The position numbers and the translations under genes are program-made. The notes under the pieces are model-generated. The model ran no database searches and was not told the origin of the DNA. It saw nothing but the letters and a program-made list of their open reading frames with translations. 64,000 bases of DNA from Colwellia sp. TT2012 (GTDB lineage: Bacteria > Pseudomonadota > Gammaproteobacteria > Enterobacterales > Alteromonadaceae): the NCBI RefSeq assembly GCF_001440345.1, contig NZ_LJYX01000002.1:124001-188000 (forward strand), read 5' to 3'. Below, in pieces: positions 41,453 through 52,049 of this stretch; the first letter of the stretch is position 1; every line of letters starts with the position of its first letter.

Positions 41453-43024
41453 CTACTTCGCACTAGCAGCATCAACAGCTGCAGGTTGTACTAAATCACC
41501 AGTATTATTTCCCCAAGCATTACGCTCATAAGTCACAACTGCGGCTATTTCGGTTTTGGTTAATTGACTACCAAAAGCAGTCATGGCAGCATTTTTCTTA
41601 CTACCGTTAATCACCATATCTAAATGAACAGTAATATCTCCCGTCGCAATCACACTGCCTTTAAGCGCAGGAAATGCCGGAGGTAAGCCTGCCCCTGTCG
41701 GTTGATGACAGGCAACACAAGCTTTCAAGTAGACTTTTTCGCCCATTGTCATTAATTCATCATGGCTATACACTTTAGATAAATCCTCTACTGGTACTTC
41801 TTCAGTTATTATCTCTACCGCTTCTTCAACTGCAGTTTCAATTGCTAAGGATGCTGTGGCCTCTTGTGCTTTATCTTCAACAGAAGAGGCTACAGCAGAC
41901 TTTACATCAGATGCTTGCACTAAATCACCGGTATTATTGCCCCAAGCATTACGCTCATAGGTGATCACTGCAGCTATTTCTTTTAAACTTAATTGCTTGC
42001 CATAGGCTTGCATGCCCGTGCCCGCTTTACCGTTAAACACTATGTTGATGTGATCTTGTATTGTGCCTGTGGTCGTTATTGGGCTGCCTTTTAGGGCCGG
42101 GAAGGCTGGCGGTAAACCTAAACCAGAGGGCTGATGACATGCGGAGCAGTAAGCTGTGTAGGTTGTTTCGCCTAATTGCATTAGCTCGGTTTTAGACATG
42201 GCTGTAGTTAACGAGGCTTGTTCAGCACTGGCTGCTTGGGCGATACGTTGGTGTTGTTCATTAAGCCAAATTTCATAATCTTCTGCTGATTTCACTTCGA
42301 CAACTATTGGCATAAAGCCATGGTCTTTACCACATAACTCAGCACATTGGCCGCGGTAAATACCGGGTTCATCAACCCTAGTCCATGCCTCGTTGATAAA
42401 GCCTGGGTTAGCATCTTGTTTAACGGCAAAAGCAGGTACCCACCAAGAATGGATGACATCATCTGAGGTTATTAGAAAGCGTACCTTTTTATTGGCGGGT
42501 ATAACCAGAGGTTTATCAACTTCAAGTAAATAGTGCTCGCCCTTAATAGCAGTAGTTTCGTGTTGGTTTTGATACTGTTCGCGTGGGGTCGACAGTACAG
42601 AGTAATATTCGATATCTTGATCAAAATATTTGTAATGCCATTTCCATTGGGAGCCGGTTATTTGAATGGTAACATCAGAATTAGTGTTGTCTTCCATGGC
42701 AATCAAGGTGGTAGTTGCCGGTACTGCCATGGCGATTAGAATAACAATAGGTATTGCGGTCCATAATATTTCCACCTTGGTACTTTCATGAAAGTCAGCG
42801 GCTTTTGCCCCTTTAGATTTTCGATGAAAAGCCATGGACCAAAACATGGCACCAAAAACTATTAGGCCAATTGCGGTACAAATCCAAAGTACCAGCATAT
42901 GTAAATCATAGACATCTCTGCTAACGGCAGTCACCCCTTTTGTCAGGTTTAACTGCATTTCTGCCCAGGCTGAATTGGTAAATAGGCTTACCAACACTAG
43001 CCAAATCAGCTTATGTTTCCCCAC
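41453..43024 (-). CDS. ctaC: Cytochrome c oxidase subunit II with two fused cytochrome c domains
   Basis: 523 residues. The order is: signal peptide (about 1-21), two membrane helices, the CuA cupredoxin domain (QCAELCGKDHGFMP, near 228-240), then two cytochrome c domains with CSACH (near 293) and CVACH (near 436). The two haem domains are near-duplicates and share PPAFPALKGS and TYERNAWGNNTGDLVQ. The GTG at 43024 is preferred: AGGAG lies 7 bases upstream and it gives a clean signal peptide. Electrons pass from the haems to CuA to subunit I. Confidence 0.93.
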   Translation of the reverse strand: MGKHKLIWLVLVSLFTNSAWAEMQLNLTKGVTAVSRDVYDLHMLVLWICTAIGLIVFGAMFWSMAFHRKSKGAKAADFHESTKVEILWTAIPIVILIAMAVPATTTLIAMEDNTNSDVTIQITGSQWKWHYKYFDQDIEYYSVLSTPREQYQNQHETTAIKGEHYLLEVDKPLVIPANKKVRFLITSDDVIHSWWVPAFAVKQDANPGFINEAWTRVDEPGIYRGQCAELCGKDHGFMPIVVEVKSAEDYEIWLNEQHQRIAQAASAEQASLTTAMSKTELMQLGETTYTAYCSACHQPSGLGLPPAFPALKGSPITTTGTIQDHINIVFNGKAGTGMQAYGKQLSLKEIAAVITYERNAWGNNTGDLVQASDVKSAVASSVEDKAQEATASLAIETAVEEAVEIITEEVPVEDLSKVYSHDELMTMGEKVYLKACVACHQPTGAGLPPAFPALKGSVIATGDITVHLDMVINGSKKNAAMTAFGSQLTKTEIAAVVTYERNAWGNNTGDLVQPAAVDAASAK

Positions 43025-43525
43025 ACGGCATCTCCTCTTGGTAATCATAGAGAACAGATGTGCAGCAATGTACTTCATCACCACTGAACTGAATATCTGT
43101 AGTTTTTATTATTATTAATAAACTAACAATATCTCGGTTTAGCCACGGTTTAGCCACGGTTTCGCGATGGTGAACGATTGATGGCGAATAAACAATACCC
43201 TTGGGTATTCCTCCCGAGATCAGGTTAATTATTGACGTGAAGAGTAATGTGGCATGGCACTATAAATTTAGTGTGACAGCATTAGCACATTGACGTCTTT
43301 TTATTCTTCTTATGTTCGTTTTATATGCGTTACTGTTAATAGAATTACGCTAAAATTCGATCGAGGTCAAATATTTTATAGCTAAGTAATTATAAAAAAG
43401 TCATTCAATTCAATGGAGTAATAGCTCTAAAGCCTGTGTGAGCTATACGGGAAGTAGCTTTGTTAAAGATAAGAGGGGCATTAAAAAATAGTAGCTAGGG
43501 GGAAAATAAATTTATTAGCTTGAAG
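43025..43525. other. Long leader / intergenic region upstream of the cox operon
   Basis: No gene was found in about 500 bases. It contains a tandem TTTAGCCACGG repeat (43138-43159) and a perfect palindrome AATACCC-TT-GGGTATT at 43194-43209, a plausible operator for the cox operon. The rest is AT-rich, with no recognisable RNA. Confidence 0.5.
43194..43209. promoter_or_regulatory. Perfect palindrome upstream of the cox operon
   Basis: Seven-base arms AATACCC / GGGTATT flank TT, about 170 bases upstream of the ctaC start. It is a candidate regulator-binding site; the regulator is unknown. Confidence 0.45.
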
Positions 43526-43584
43526 AAAAAAAAGCACCATAATTACTGCCAATTCTATTATTGGTAAGGGTAATTATGGTGCTT
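43526..43584 (-). terminator. Rho-independent terminator after lexA (minus strand)
   Basis: A long stem, AAGCACCATAATTAC with its complement plus an inner CCAAT / ATTGG pairing, is followed on the minus strand by a run of eight T (A526-A533 on the plus strand). It lies 47 bases after the lexA stop. Confidence 0.85.
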
Positions 43585-43631
43585 GTTATATTACGGATTA
43601 AGCACACTAGCTTGCTTAGTTTTTGTGCGTT

Positions 43632-44267
43632 TTACATCCAACTACCACTGCGGATGATACCAACGGCAATACCTTCAATATGAAACTCTTGCTTGCTTAG
43701 ATCAACTTTAATGGGCGAAAACTCTGCATTTTCAGCATGTAAATAAACAATATTCCCTTCACGTTTATAACGTTTTACCGTGACCTCGTCTTCAACTCGG
43801 GCAACAATCACTTGGCCATTTTGTACATCAGTGGTTTGATGTACCGCCAGTAAATCACCATCTAAAATACCAATATCTTTCATGCTTTCGCCATTAACAC
43901 GTAAGAGATAATCAGCGGCTGGGTGGAATACATTGCCATCCATTTTATAATGCTCTTCAATATGTTCTTGCGCCAAAATAGGTTCACCGGCAGCAACACG
44001 GCCAATAAGCGGTAAACCTTCGGGCTCTAAAAACTCTTCAACTAAGCGAATACCACGAGAAGTGCCGGCAAGCATTTCAATATAGCCTTTTTTCGCTAAG
44101 GCTTTTAAGTGCTCTTCAGCGGCATTTGCTGATTTGAAACCAAAAAACTTAGCGATTTCGGCTCGAGTTGGCGGCATGCCAGTGTCTTTGATTTTATCTT
44201 TGATTAAATCATAAATTTGCTTCTGGCGGTTAGTCAGCGGGCGTAATTCGGTTGTTGAATTTATCAT
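43632..44267 (-). CDS. lexA: SOS-response repressor LexA
   Basis: A 211-residue protein. The winged helix-turn-helix is at about 10-70 ([21 protein letters not shown]). The self-cleavage site Ala-Gly is in GRVAAGEP, the catalytic Ser in NGESMKD and the catalytic Lys in [11 protein letters not shown]. RecA-stimulated autocleavage derepresses the SOS regulon. Two SOS boxes lie in its own promoter. Confidence 0.97.
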   Translation of the reverse strand: MINSTTELRPLTNRQKQIYDLIKDKIKDTGMPPTRAEIAKFFGFKSANAAEEHLKALAKKGYIEMLAGTSRGIRLVEEFLEPEGLPLIGRVAAGEPILAQEHIEEHYKMDGNVFHPAADYLLRVNGESMKDIGILDGDLLAVHQTTDVQNGQVIVARVEDEVTVKRYKREGNIVYLHAENAEFSPIKVDLSKQEFHIEGIAVGIIRSGSWM

Positions 44268-44276
44268 AGCATTAGC

Positions 44277-44292
44277 CTGTAAATTTACACAG
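44277..44292 (-). promoter_or_regulatory. SOS box 1 (LexA operator)
   Basis: CTGTAAATTTACACAG fits the CTG-N10-CAG consensus, 10 bases upstream of the lexA start. It points to autorepression. Confidence 0.85.
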
Positions 44293-44297
44293 TATCA

Positions 44298-44313
44298 CTG
44301 TTAGTATATACAG
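44298..44313 (-). promoter_or_regulatory. SOS box 2 (LexA operator)
   Basis: CTGTTAGTATATACAG on the plus strand fits CTG-N10-CAG with the TA-rich core. Boxes 1 and 2 are 21 bases apart centre to centre, as in E. coli lexA. Confidence 0.88.
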
Positions 44314-44320
44314 GATTATT

Positions 44321-44926
44321 TTAAAGGCAAGCATTTACTTTTAGTTGCATAATAATCATATTCTTACCGCTAATGCTGACATTTAATAACTGCGAATTTT
44401 TTGGAGAATTGTTTGCTTGTAACTTAACTAGATGACCAACAGGCACGGTGCAATCTTTATCTTTGGCGGTGTTAACCATCATGGTGTCAGTGAGGCTATA
44501 AGCAAACAGTAAGCTATCAGCTAACAATTCAACAATGATACTTTGTTGTTCAATATAGCAATTAACCTCAGCTGAAAATGCTGTTTGTTTAGTCATGATA
44601 TTGAAGTCTTTAATGCCGCCATTAAGCAAAGAGCCATGAGTTTTATTGGCGCCATCAAAACGGGCTATATCCAGTAATTGTATTAACTTATCTACATCGC
44701 CATTATGATGATCTAGTGTCAAACCTGCACCTTCGATTAAGACTAAATTACGTTGATAGCCAGAAAAATTCGAAAAGTCGCCGTCATTTACCACACTGGC
44801 GATACTTAACCGCCAAGCAAAATTATCTAAATTACCACCATCGCTAATGGCTAATTCTGTGGTGTGACCTAAACCATTTTTCCAGGGGATTGTTTTAAAT
44901 TCATTTGGCGAGATTAACGTTATCAC
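44321..44926 (-). CDS. hutD: HutD/Ves-family cupin protein
   Basis: A 201-residue protein with the family N-terminus TIPWKNGLGHTTELAI and the FAWRLSIASVVNDGDFSNFSGYQR segment. The fold is a bicupin; HutD is linked to histidine utilisation and Ves to cold-shock expression, but the activity is unknown. No hut genes are nearby. It ends 7 bases before SOS box 2 and is likely an independent transcript reading toward lexA. Confidence 0.85.
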   Translation of the reverse strand: MITLISPNEFKTIPWKNGLGHTTELAISDGGNLDNFAWRLSIASVVNDGDFSNFSGYQRNLVLIEGAGLTLDHHNGDVDKLIQLLDIARFDGANKTHGSLLNGGIKDFNIMTKQTAFSAEVNCYIEQQSIIVELLADSLLFAYSLTDTMMVNTAKDKDCTVPVGHLVKLQANNSPKNSQLLNVSISGKNMIIMQLKVNACL

Positions 44927-44972
44927 TAGTATTACCTTAGGACTAATTGCTGTTGGGTAGTTATTTTATCTT

Positions 44973-45328
44973 ATACCCGTCACCATTCAAAGTTTTCGAT
45001 TTTAGTGGCAATGAAAAGGGCTTTAGGCAAGGGAAATAATGTAAGCATAGTCACTCTATGGTTTAATTATTTAACGCGGTATAAAGTCATTTTAAACCCA
45101 TCAAAGAAGTGGTTGAACAACATCACTTCATCGTTGCTGTAACTCATAATGACGCTGCATGGATGGAGCTGATTAGAGAATGCAGACGGTACAGGAGTCC
45201 CTGATTAGATAATGCAGGAGCAATTATCCTGAGCATATTCGCCTGAACAACCATTATTTCATCACAGCGCCTTGAATTGAAATTGCTCAAGCACTCTGAA
45301 ATAGGCATCTTGAATGGTAACGGGTATA
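44973..45328. repeat. Terminal-inverted-repeat element upstream of the TPP riboswitch
   Basis: The ends are inverted repeats: ATACCCGTCACCATTCAA at 44973-44990 and TTGAATGGTAACGGGTAT near 45310-45327, 17 of 18 positions complementary. Inside lie a segment that recurs inverted at 48815-48920, a pair of direct repeats (TGAACAAC...TTCATC, near 45114 and 45244) and a hairpin module with GGA loops (45151-45230). There is no coding capacity. It is a MITE-like element, possibly with a nested second repeat. Confidence 0.7.
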
Positions 45329-45417
45329 TGCTCAGCTATTGGCAATATTTTATCATCTTGTTTTTATATTAGTATTTGCTTGCTAACATGCGTATGCCCA
45401 CGTTAGAATCAGCTCAC

Positions 45418-45442
45418 GTTTTGTTAGCCTCGCTAGCAAAAC
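45418..45442 (+). promoter_or_regulatory. Hairpin immediately upstream of the TPP riboswitch
   Basis: GTTTTGTTAGC pairs with GCTAGCAAAAC (one G-U) around CTC. It ends 2 bases before the riboswitch P1 stem. Without a T-tract, it may be a 5' stabilising or folding element of the thiC leader. Confidence 0.55.
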
Positions 45443-45444
45443 AA

Positions 45445-45529
45445 TACTTGTCGGAGTGCCAAAGGCTGAGATCGCGTAAGCGGGATCCGTAAAACCTGAT
45501 CAGATTAATATCTGCGTAGGAAACAAGAG
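45445..45529 (+). ncRNA. TPP riboswitch (Thi box)
   Basis: All core segments occur in order: TCGGAGTGCC, GGCTGAGA, GATCCG, AACCTGATCAG and TCTGCGTAGGAAACAAGA, closed by an ACTTGT / ACAAGA P1 stem. It binds thiamin pyrophosphate and shuts off the downstream operon. The 125-base segment to the thiC ATG should hold the expression platform; no clear intrinsic terminator is seen, so control is probably at translation or through Rho. Confidence 0.96.
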
Positions 45530-45603
45530 AGAGTAATTTTCTTTCATACAAGCTTAGTGCTTACCATGTAGAACAACGCTCTTTTTGCCTCATCTTTAGC
45601 TAA

Positions 45604-47631
<2,028 letters not shown>

Positions 47632-47640
47632 TAGCAATCG

Positions 47641-48810
47641 ATGAATATTGCCATTGTTGGCGCAGGATTGATGGGGCGATTACTCGCCCTATCTTTACTT
47701 CGACAAAAACAGTCATCAAGCGTAACCATTACGTTATTTGATAAAGACAATAAACTCGCCCACCACAGCGCAGCTTATGCTGCCGCAGGGTTATTAACAC
47801 CATTAGGTGAATCACTTCATTGTCAGCCTAATATTGTTAGTATGGGTTTTGAGTCATTACGCTTATGGCCGTCTTTGCTCGATAGTTTGCATGAACATAC
47901 CATGTTTCAACAAACTGGCGCCATCATGGTCAGTCATGAGCAAGATAAAGGTGACTATCAGCGCTTTGTTAGGCACTTAAAGAACAACTATCCGGAGCAA
48001 GCATCATACTCGCTAAATCGCGCAGAATTACTTGAATTAGAGCCGGAAATAGGCCGTAGTTTTAACCAAGCTTTGTACCTGCCACAAGAAGGGCAACTGG
48101 GAAATCGCCGCTTATTAGTGGCACTGCGTAAGCAGTTGGAAAAAGAAAGCCCACACGCCAGTACAGGCAATAGGCTTAACTGGTTAAGTGAATGCCAGGT
48201 GGTTGAAATCAATACTTCGGAAGAAAGCAGTTCGCTAGGTTACATAAAAGGTGGCGATAAACACAGCCAGCAGTTTGATCTGGTTATTGATTGTCGAGGC
48301 ACAGGGGCGACCAGTAAAAACAGTCATGATACTTGTGCTCCTTTGGCAGACTTAAGATCGGTTAGGGGTGAGCTGTTTCAGCTGTTTGCACCCGAGGTCA
48401 ATATTTCAAGGCCAGTACGGTTAATGCATCCTAGATATCAGCTTTATATTGCGCCCAAGGGCAAAGGCTTTTATGTGGTGGGCGCGACTGAAATTGAAAG
48501 CGACGATGATTCACCTATGACAGTACGCTCGGCAATGGAATTATTAAGCGCAGCTTATAGTGTGCATCCTGGTTTTGCTGAAGCGAATATTCGTCAACAC
48601 GTTAGTCAATGCAGGCCAGCCTTTAGTGATAATCAGCCTAAAATTACCGTGCAAGATACACTTATTCAAGTAAATGGTTTGTTTCGCCATGGATTTTTGA
48701 TAGCCCCCGTGGTGCTTAAACAAACACTGGCGGTTATTGATAATAGAATAAATAATACCGAAATAGCTTTGCCTTATGCCGACTTATTTTCAGGCATAGT
48801 TGCCGGTTAA
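47641..48810 (+). CDS. thiO: Glycine oxidase ThiO (FAD-dependent)
   Basis: A 389-residue D-amino-acid-oxidase-fold protein. The dinucleotide-binding motif IAIVGAGLMGRLLALSLL is at 3-20 and the C-terminal FAD segment is NGLFRHGFLIAPV. It oxidises glycine to the iminoacetate used for thiazole formation, replacing the tyrosine lyase ThiH of E. coli. It starts 9 bases after thiC. Confidence 0.9.
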   Translation: MNIAIVGAGLMGRLLALSLLRQKQSSSVTITLFDKDNKLAHHSAAYAAAGLLTPLGESLHCQPNIVSMGFESLRLWPSLLDSLHEHTMFQQTGAIMVSHEQDKGDYQRFVRHLKNNYPEQASYSLNRAELLELEPEIGRSFNQALYLPQEGQLGNRRLLVALRKQLEKESPHASTGNRLNWLSECQVVEINTSEESSSLGYIKGGDKHSQQFDLVIDCRGTGATSKNSHDTCAPLADLRSVRGELFQLFAPEVNISRPVRLMHPRYQLYIAPKGKGFYVVGATEIESDDDSPMTVRSAMELLSAAYSVHPGFAEANIRQHVSQCRPAFSDNQPKITVQDTLIQVNGLFRHGFLIAPVVLKQTLAVIDNRINNTEIALPYADLFSGIVAG

Positions 48811-48814
48811 TGTT

Positions 48815-48920
48815 ACTAAATAATTAAACCATAGCATGACTATGCTTCCATTATTTCCCTTGCCTAAAGTCCTTTTAATTCCCACTGAAATCGAGCACTT
48901 TGAATGGTTACGGGTATATA
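48815..48920. repeat. Inverted partial copy of the 44973 element
   Basis: The reverse complement of this 106-base stretch aligns with 44973-45075: the same TTGAATGGTTACGGGTATA end, TTTAGGCAAGGGAAATAATG and CTATGGTTTAATTATTTA. It occupies almost the whole thiO-thiS gap. Confidence 0.85.
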
Positions 48921-48954
48921 ATAAATAGACAAGAATCAATATAAAGAATCTCCT

Positions 48955-49167
48955 ATGAACATTCATATTAACGGAAAAGCGTACGCGTTAGGCCATGAAA
49001 ACCATATTAGTATTACTTCGGCGTTAACTTTGCATTTTATTGAGCCGCAACAGAGCACTTTTGCTGTGGCTCTTAACGGTGATTTTGTTGGTAAAACAGA
49101 TTACGACACCACCATGGTAAAAAATGGTGATAGTCTCGATGTCTTACAGCCTATTCAAGGAGGCTAA
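48955..49167 (+). CDS. thiS: Sulfur carrier protein ThiS
   Basis: A 70-residue ubiquitin-like protein that ends in the essential Gly-Gly (LQPIQGG). The C-terminus is adenylated and loaded as a thiocarboxylate that donates sulfur to the thiazole. The adenylating enzyme ThiF is not in this operon. thiG starts 5 bases later. Confidence 0.93.
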   Translation: MNIHINGKAYALGHENHISITSALTLHFIEPQQSTFAVALNGDFVGKTDYDTTMVKNGDSLDVLQPIQGG

Positions 49168-49172
49168 ATTCA

Positions 49173-49967
49173 ATGTCACTGAATATATATGGACAAATTT
49201 TAGATAGTCGTTTACTGATTGGCAGCGCCTTATACCCGTCACCACAGGTGATGAAACAAGCGATTTTGGCCAGTGGCTCACAAGTGGTGACATTGTCGCT
49301 AAAGCGACAGAATCCAGCTGAAAAGTCGGGTCAACAAATTTGGCACTATTTAAAAGAAATAATTGAGCAGACCAAGGGGCATTTATTACCCAATACTGCC
49401 GGCTGTAAAACAGCAAAAGAAGCGGTCACTTTGGCACATATGAGTCGTGAAATTTTTCAAACTGACTGGATTAAGTTAGAGGTTATTGGCGATGATTATA
49501 ACTTACAACCGGATCCTATCGAATTACTGCATGCCACCGAGCAACTTATAACCGAGGGTTTTAAAGTGCTGCCGTATTGCACCGATGACTTAGTTGTATG
49601 TCAGCGTCTGTATGATTTAGGCTGCCAAGTTATTATGCCTTGGGCCTCTCCCATTGGCACAGGCAAAGGCTTGATGAACCCTTATAACCTAGAGACCATT
49701 CGCTTACGTTTACCTGATGCTACCTTGATTTTAGATGCCGGTATCGGTAAACCCTCTGATGCATGTTTAGCGATGGAAATGGGCTATGATGGCGTATTAC
49801 TCAATAGTGCGGTGGCACTGGCAGATAACCCAGTATTGATGGCAAAAGCCTTTGGCCAAGCACTGCAAGCAGGTGAGCAAGGTTATGTCGCCGGTATCAT
49901 GGAGCAAAGACAGACCGCTCATCCATCAACGCCGACATTAGATACTCCATTTTGGCATCAATCGTGA
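49173..49967 (+). CDS. thiG: Thiazole synthase ThiG
   Basis: A 264-residue TIM-barrel enzyme. The Schiff-base Lys is in WIKLEVIGD; phosphate-binding glycines are in PIGTGKG and [11 protein letters not shown]. It makes the thiazole ring from DXP, ThiS thiocarboxylate and dehydroglycine supplied by ThiO. Confidence 0.95.
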   Translation: MSLNIYGQILDSRLLIGSALYPSPQVMKQAILASGSQVVTLSLKRQNPAEKSGQQIWHYLKEIIEQTKGHLLPNTAGCKTAKEAVTLAHMSREIFQTDWIKLEVIGDDYNLQPDPIELLHATEQLITEGFKVLPYCTDDLVVCQRLYDLGCQVIMPWASPIGTGKGLMNPYNLETIRLRLPDATLILDAGIGKPSDACLAMEMGYDGVLLNSAVALADNPVLMAKAFGQALQAGEQGYVAGIMEQRQTAHPSTPTLDTPFWHQS

Positions 49968-50061
49968 GTTAAACGGCTTATTGCTATAGCACCCAATTAA
50001 GGCGTCAAAAGTACTCTGCCCAACTTATCGCTGTTAAAAACTCAGGTGGTTGTTTTATCTT

Positions 50062-50260
50062 AAGTTTTGCAGATGTGAAATAGCAAGCTTCACAAGCAAG
50101 ACGGTACAGGATGTACCTTATTAGACAATGCATGGAGCATATTGTCCTGATGCTTGTGTAGATCCCCATGGACGGGATTATGTTCAGGACGAACGGTATA
50201 TCGCGGTGACAGGATGTCAAAGAGCGTGTATGCGTCTCGCTTATTCACGCAGCAATACTT
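50062..50260 (+). ncRNA. Candidate structured RNA: five hairpins with GGA loops
   Basis: A long outer stem (50062-50090 with 50231-50260, imperfect) encloses a CACAAGCA / TGCTTGTG stem and five small hairpins with GGA in the loop: GGTACA-GGA-TGTACC (50103-50117), 50124-50146, 50162-50178, GTTC-AGGAC-GAAC (50182-50194) and TGACA-GGA-TGTCA (50207-50219). Three read CAGGATG or CAGGACG, the motif of CsrB-type RNAs. It lies between thiG and thiDE without its own clear terminator. Related modules occur at 45151-45230 and 56195-56293, so it may be a dispersed repeat. Confidence 0.55.
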
Positions 50261-50303
50261 AAGGTCAACAGAGCCTTAACAATCAACATATATAGTGACA
50301 TTT

Positions 50304-51920
50304 ATGACTGTTCTTAATAAGAAGAAACCAATAATCTGGACTATTTCTGGCAGTGACTGCTCTGGTGGTGCTGGCATAGCGGCGGATATAAAAACCGGTC
50401 ATGCTTTAGGGGTGGAAGTTTGTCACCTTATTACCGCTAATACCGTGCAAAATTCTCAGCAGCTGCTCAGTGTGAATGCTGTATCGGTTGAGATATTACA
50501 GCAACAAGCCACATTATTAATCGATGACAAAGTACCATCCGTGATCAAAATTGGTTTAGTGGCGAATGTCGAGCAAGTGATTTGGCTAGCTAAATTGCTT
50601 AAGCAATTTAAAGCAAGCATGTCCAACTTAATCAGTGTTTATGATCCTGTTGGTCAAGCCAGTGTTGGTGGTAGTTTTAGCTGCCTTAGCCTAGAGCAAC
50701 TTACTCCTTTATTGGAGCAAGTGGATGTCATTACCCCTAACCTGATGGAAGCAAAAATATTAGCTAGTTTTGATACGTTAGCAGATAAACATGATGCGCA
50801 GACCCTAGCTAAAAAAATATATCAAGACTTTGCTATTACCAGCATTATTGTTAAAGGTGGTCATAGTGATAAAGATAATGGCTTAGCGATTGATTATTGT
50901 CATCACCAACTCAATCAGCTCAGTGATGAGAAACAAGACAACCAAGAAAAACGGCATCAAGCGATCAGTTACCAACTTAGCTCACCTCGGCTAACAACAC
51001 ATTTTACTCATGGTGGTGGCTGTAGTTTTGCCAGCGCCTTAGCGAGTTTCCTTGCCCAAGGTTATCTTATGCGTGATGCCTTTATGCTAAGCAAAGCTTT
51101 TATCAACCAAGGTTTGTCGGCGAGTATCGTCATGAGTGCATCACAACAGCATCAATATTACGGTGCCTTTGAGCAACAAGCTTGGCTGCTTAATTGCACC
51201 GATAGGGCTCAACACTTCGCCGAAGTTGTTGATGACTTAAGTGGGCAATACCAAGAGTTACCCGCGTTTAGCTCACTTAATTTACACGGAGATAAACTCG
51301 GTCTTTATCCGGTTATTGACTCATTATATTGGTTAAAACGCTTGTTACCACTAGGTTTGAAAATCATTCAGTTACGGGTGAAGAACTTGACTGAAAACGA
51401 GTTAGAGCAAGTGATTATTGCGGCGGTAGCGTTAGCGAAAAACTATGGTACTCGCCTGTTTATCAATGATTATTGGCAACTGGCGATAAAACATGGTGCT
51501 TATGGTGTGCATATTGGCCAAGAGGATTTAGCTGATGCTGACTTAGTTGCTATTCAACGGTCTGGCATACGTTTAGGTATCAGCACTCATGGTTGTTATG
51601 AGTTTATATTAGCGCAACAATTACAGCCGTCTTATTTAGCCATAGGGGCAATTTTTCCGACCAAAACTAAAGACATGACTGGGCAAATCCAAGGGCTAGA
51701 TAACTTAAGGCAAGTGTTAAGTTTGCGACCAGCAGAAAATGCTTGGCAGATCCCAGTGGTTGCCATTGGTGGTATTAATCTTGAACGGGCAATAGACGTA
51801 GTTGCCACTGGTGTCGAGAGCATTGCCGTAGTTACCGCGATCACTGAAGCGGAACAATCACACGGCATAACTCCAGAGCAAGCCGTAGCAGCATTTGAAC
51901 AGATCATTGTTAAGGGGTAG
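50304..51920 (+). CDS. thiDE: Fused HMP-P kinase / thiamin phosphate synthase (ThiD-ThiE)
   Basis: A 538-residue fusion. The ThiD half (about 5-285) has SGSDCSGGAGIAADIKT, IVKGGHSD and THGGGCSFASALASFLAQG. The ThiE half (about 325-538) has IQLRVKN, FINDYWQLA, GVHIGQEDL, AIGAIFPTKTK and VAIGGINLE. It phosphorylates HMP-P and joins HMP-PP to thiazole phosphate. The ATG at 50304 is preferred over a GTG at 50295 because similarity starts at TVLNKKKPIIWTISG. Confidence 0.95.
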   Translation: MTVLNKKKPIIWTISGSDCSGGAGIAADIKTGHALGVEVCHLITANTVQNSQQLLSVNAVSVEILQQQATLLIDDKVPSVIKIGLVANVEQVIWLAKLLKQFKASMSNLISVYDPVGQASVGGSFSCLSLEQLTPLLEQVDVITPNLMEAKILASFDTLADKHDAQTLAKKIYQDFAITSIIVKGGHSDKDNGLAIDYCHHQLNQLSDEKQDNQEKRHQAISYQLSSPRLTTHFTHGGGCSFASALASFLAQGYLMRDAFMLSKAFINQGLSASIVMSASQQHQYYGAFEQQAWLLNCTDRAQHFAEVVDDLSGQYQELPAFSSLNLHGDKLGLYPVIDSLYWLKRLLPLGLKIIQLRVKNLTENELEQVIIAAVALAKNYGTRLFINDYWQLAIKHGAYGVHIGQEDLADADLVAIQRSGIRLGISTHGCYEFILAQQLQPSYLAIGAIFPTKTKDMTGQIQGLDNLRQVLSLRPAENAWQIPVVAIGGINLERAIDVVATGVESIAVVTAITEAEQSHGITPEQAVAAFEQIIVKG

Positions 51921-51990
51921 AACGTTGAGTTTTCCCCGCACCCTAGCTTACTTGGGCATATTTATGCTTTAACAGTTTATAAAATACTAT

Positions 51991-52016
51991 TGATAATTAT
52001 TCGTATTTGCTATTAT
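51991..52016 (+). promoter_or_regulatory. Fur-like box and extended -10 promoter of the multicopper oxidase
   Basis: TGATAATTATTCGTA (51991-52005) has one perfect Fur half-site (TGATAAT) and a degraded second half. An extended -10 (TGCTATTAT, 52008-52016) follows. Together they suggest iron repression of the downstream gene; the second half is weak, so this is tentative. Confidence 0.5.
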
Positions 52017-52049
52017 GGGGCAATTCTAATCCATTAGCAGTATCACCAG

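Noticed and set aside
50005..50220. Minus-strand frame of 71 codons between thiG and thiDE
   Set aside because: It lies within the hairpin array, and its codons follow the palindromes, not a protein pattern.
49968..50303. Considered as a tRNA or other standard RNA because of its multi-arm fold
   Set aside because: It lacks T-loop and anticodon-arm features; the GGA loops fit a Csr-type array better.
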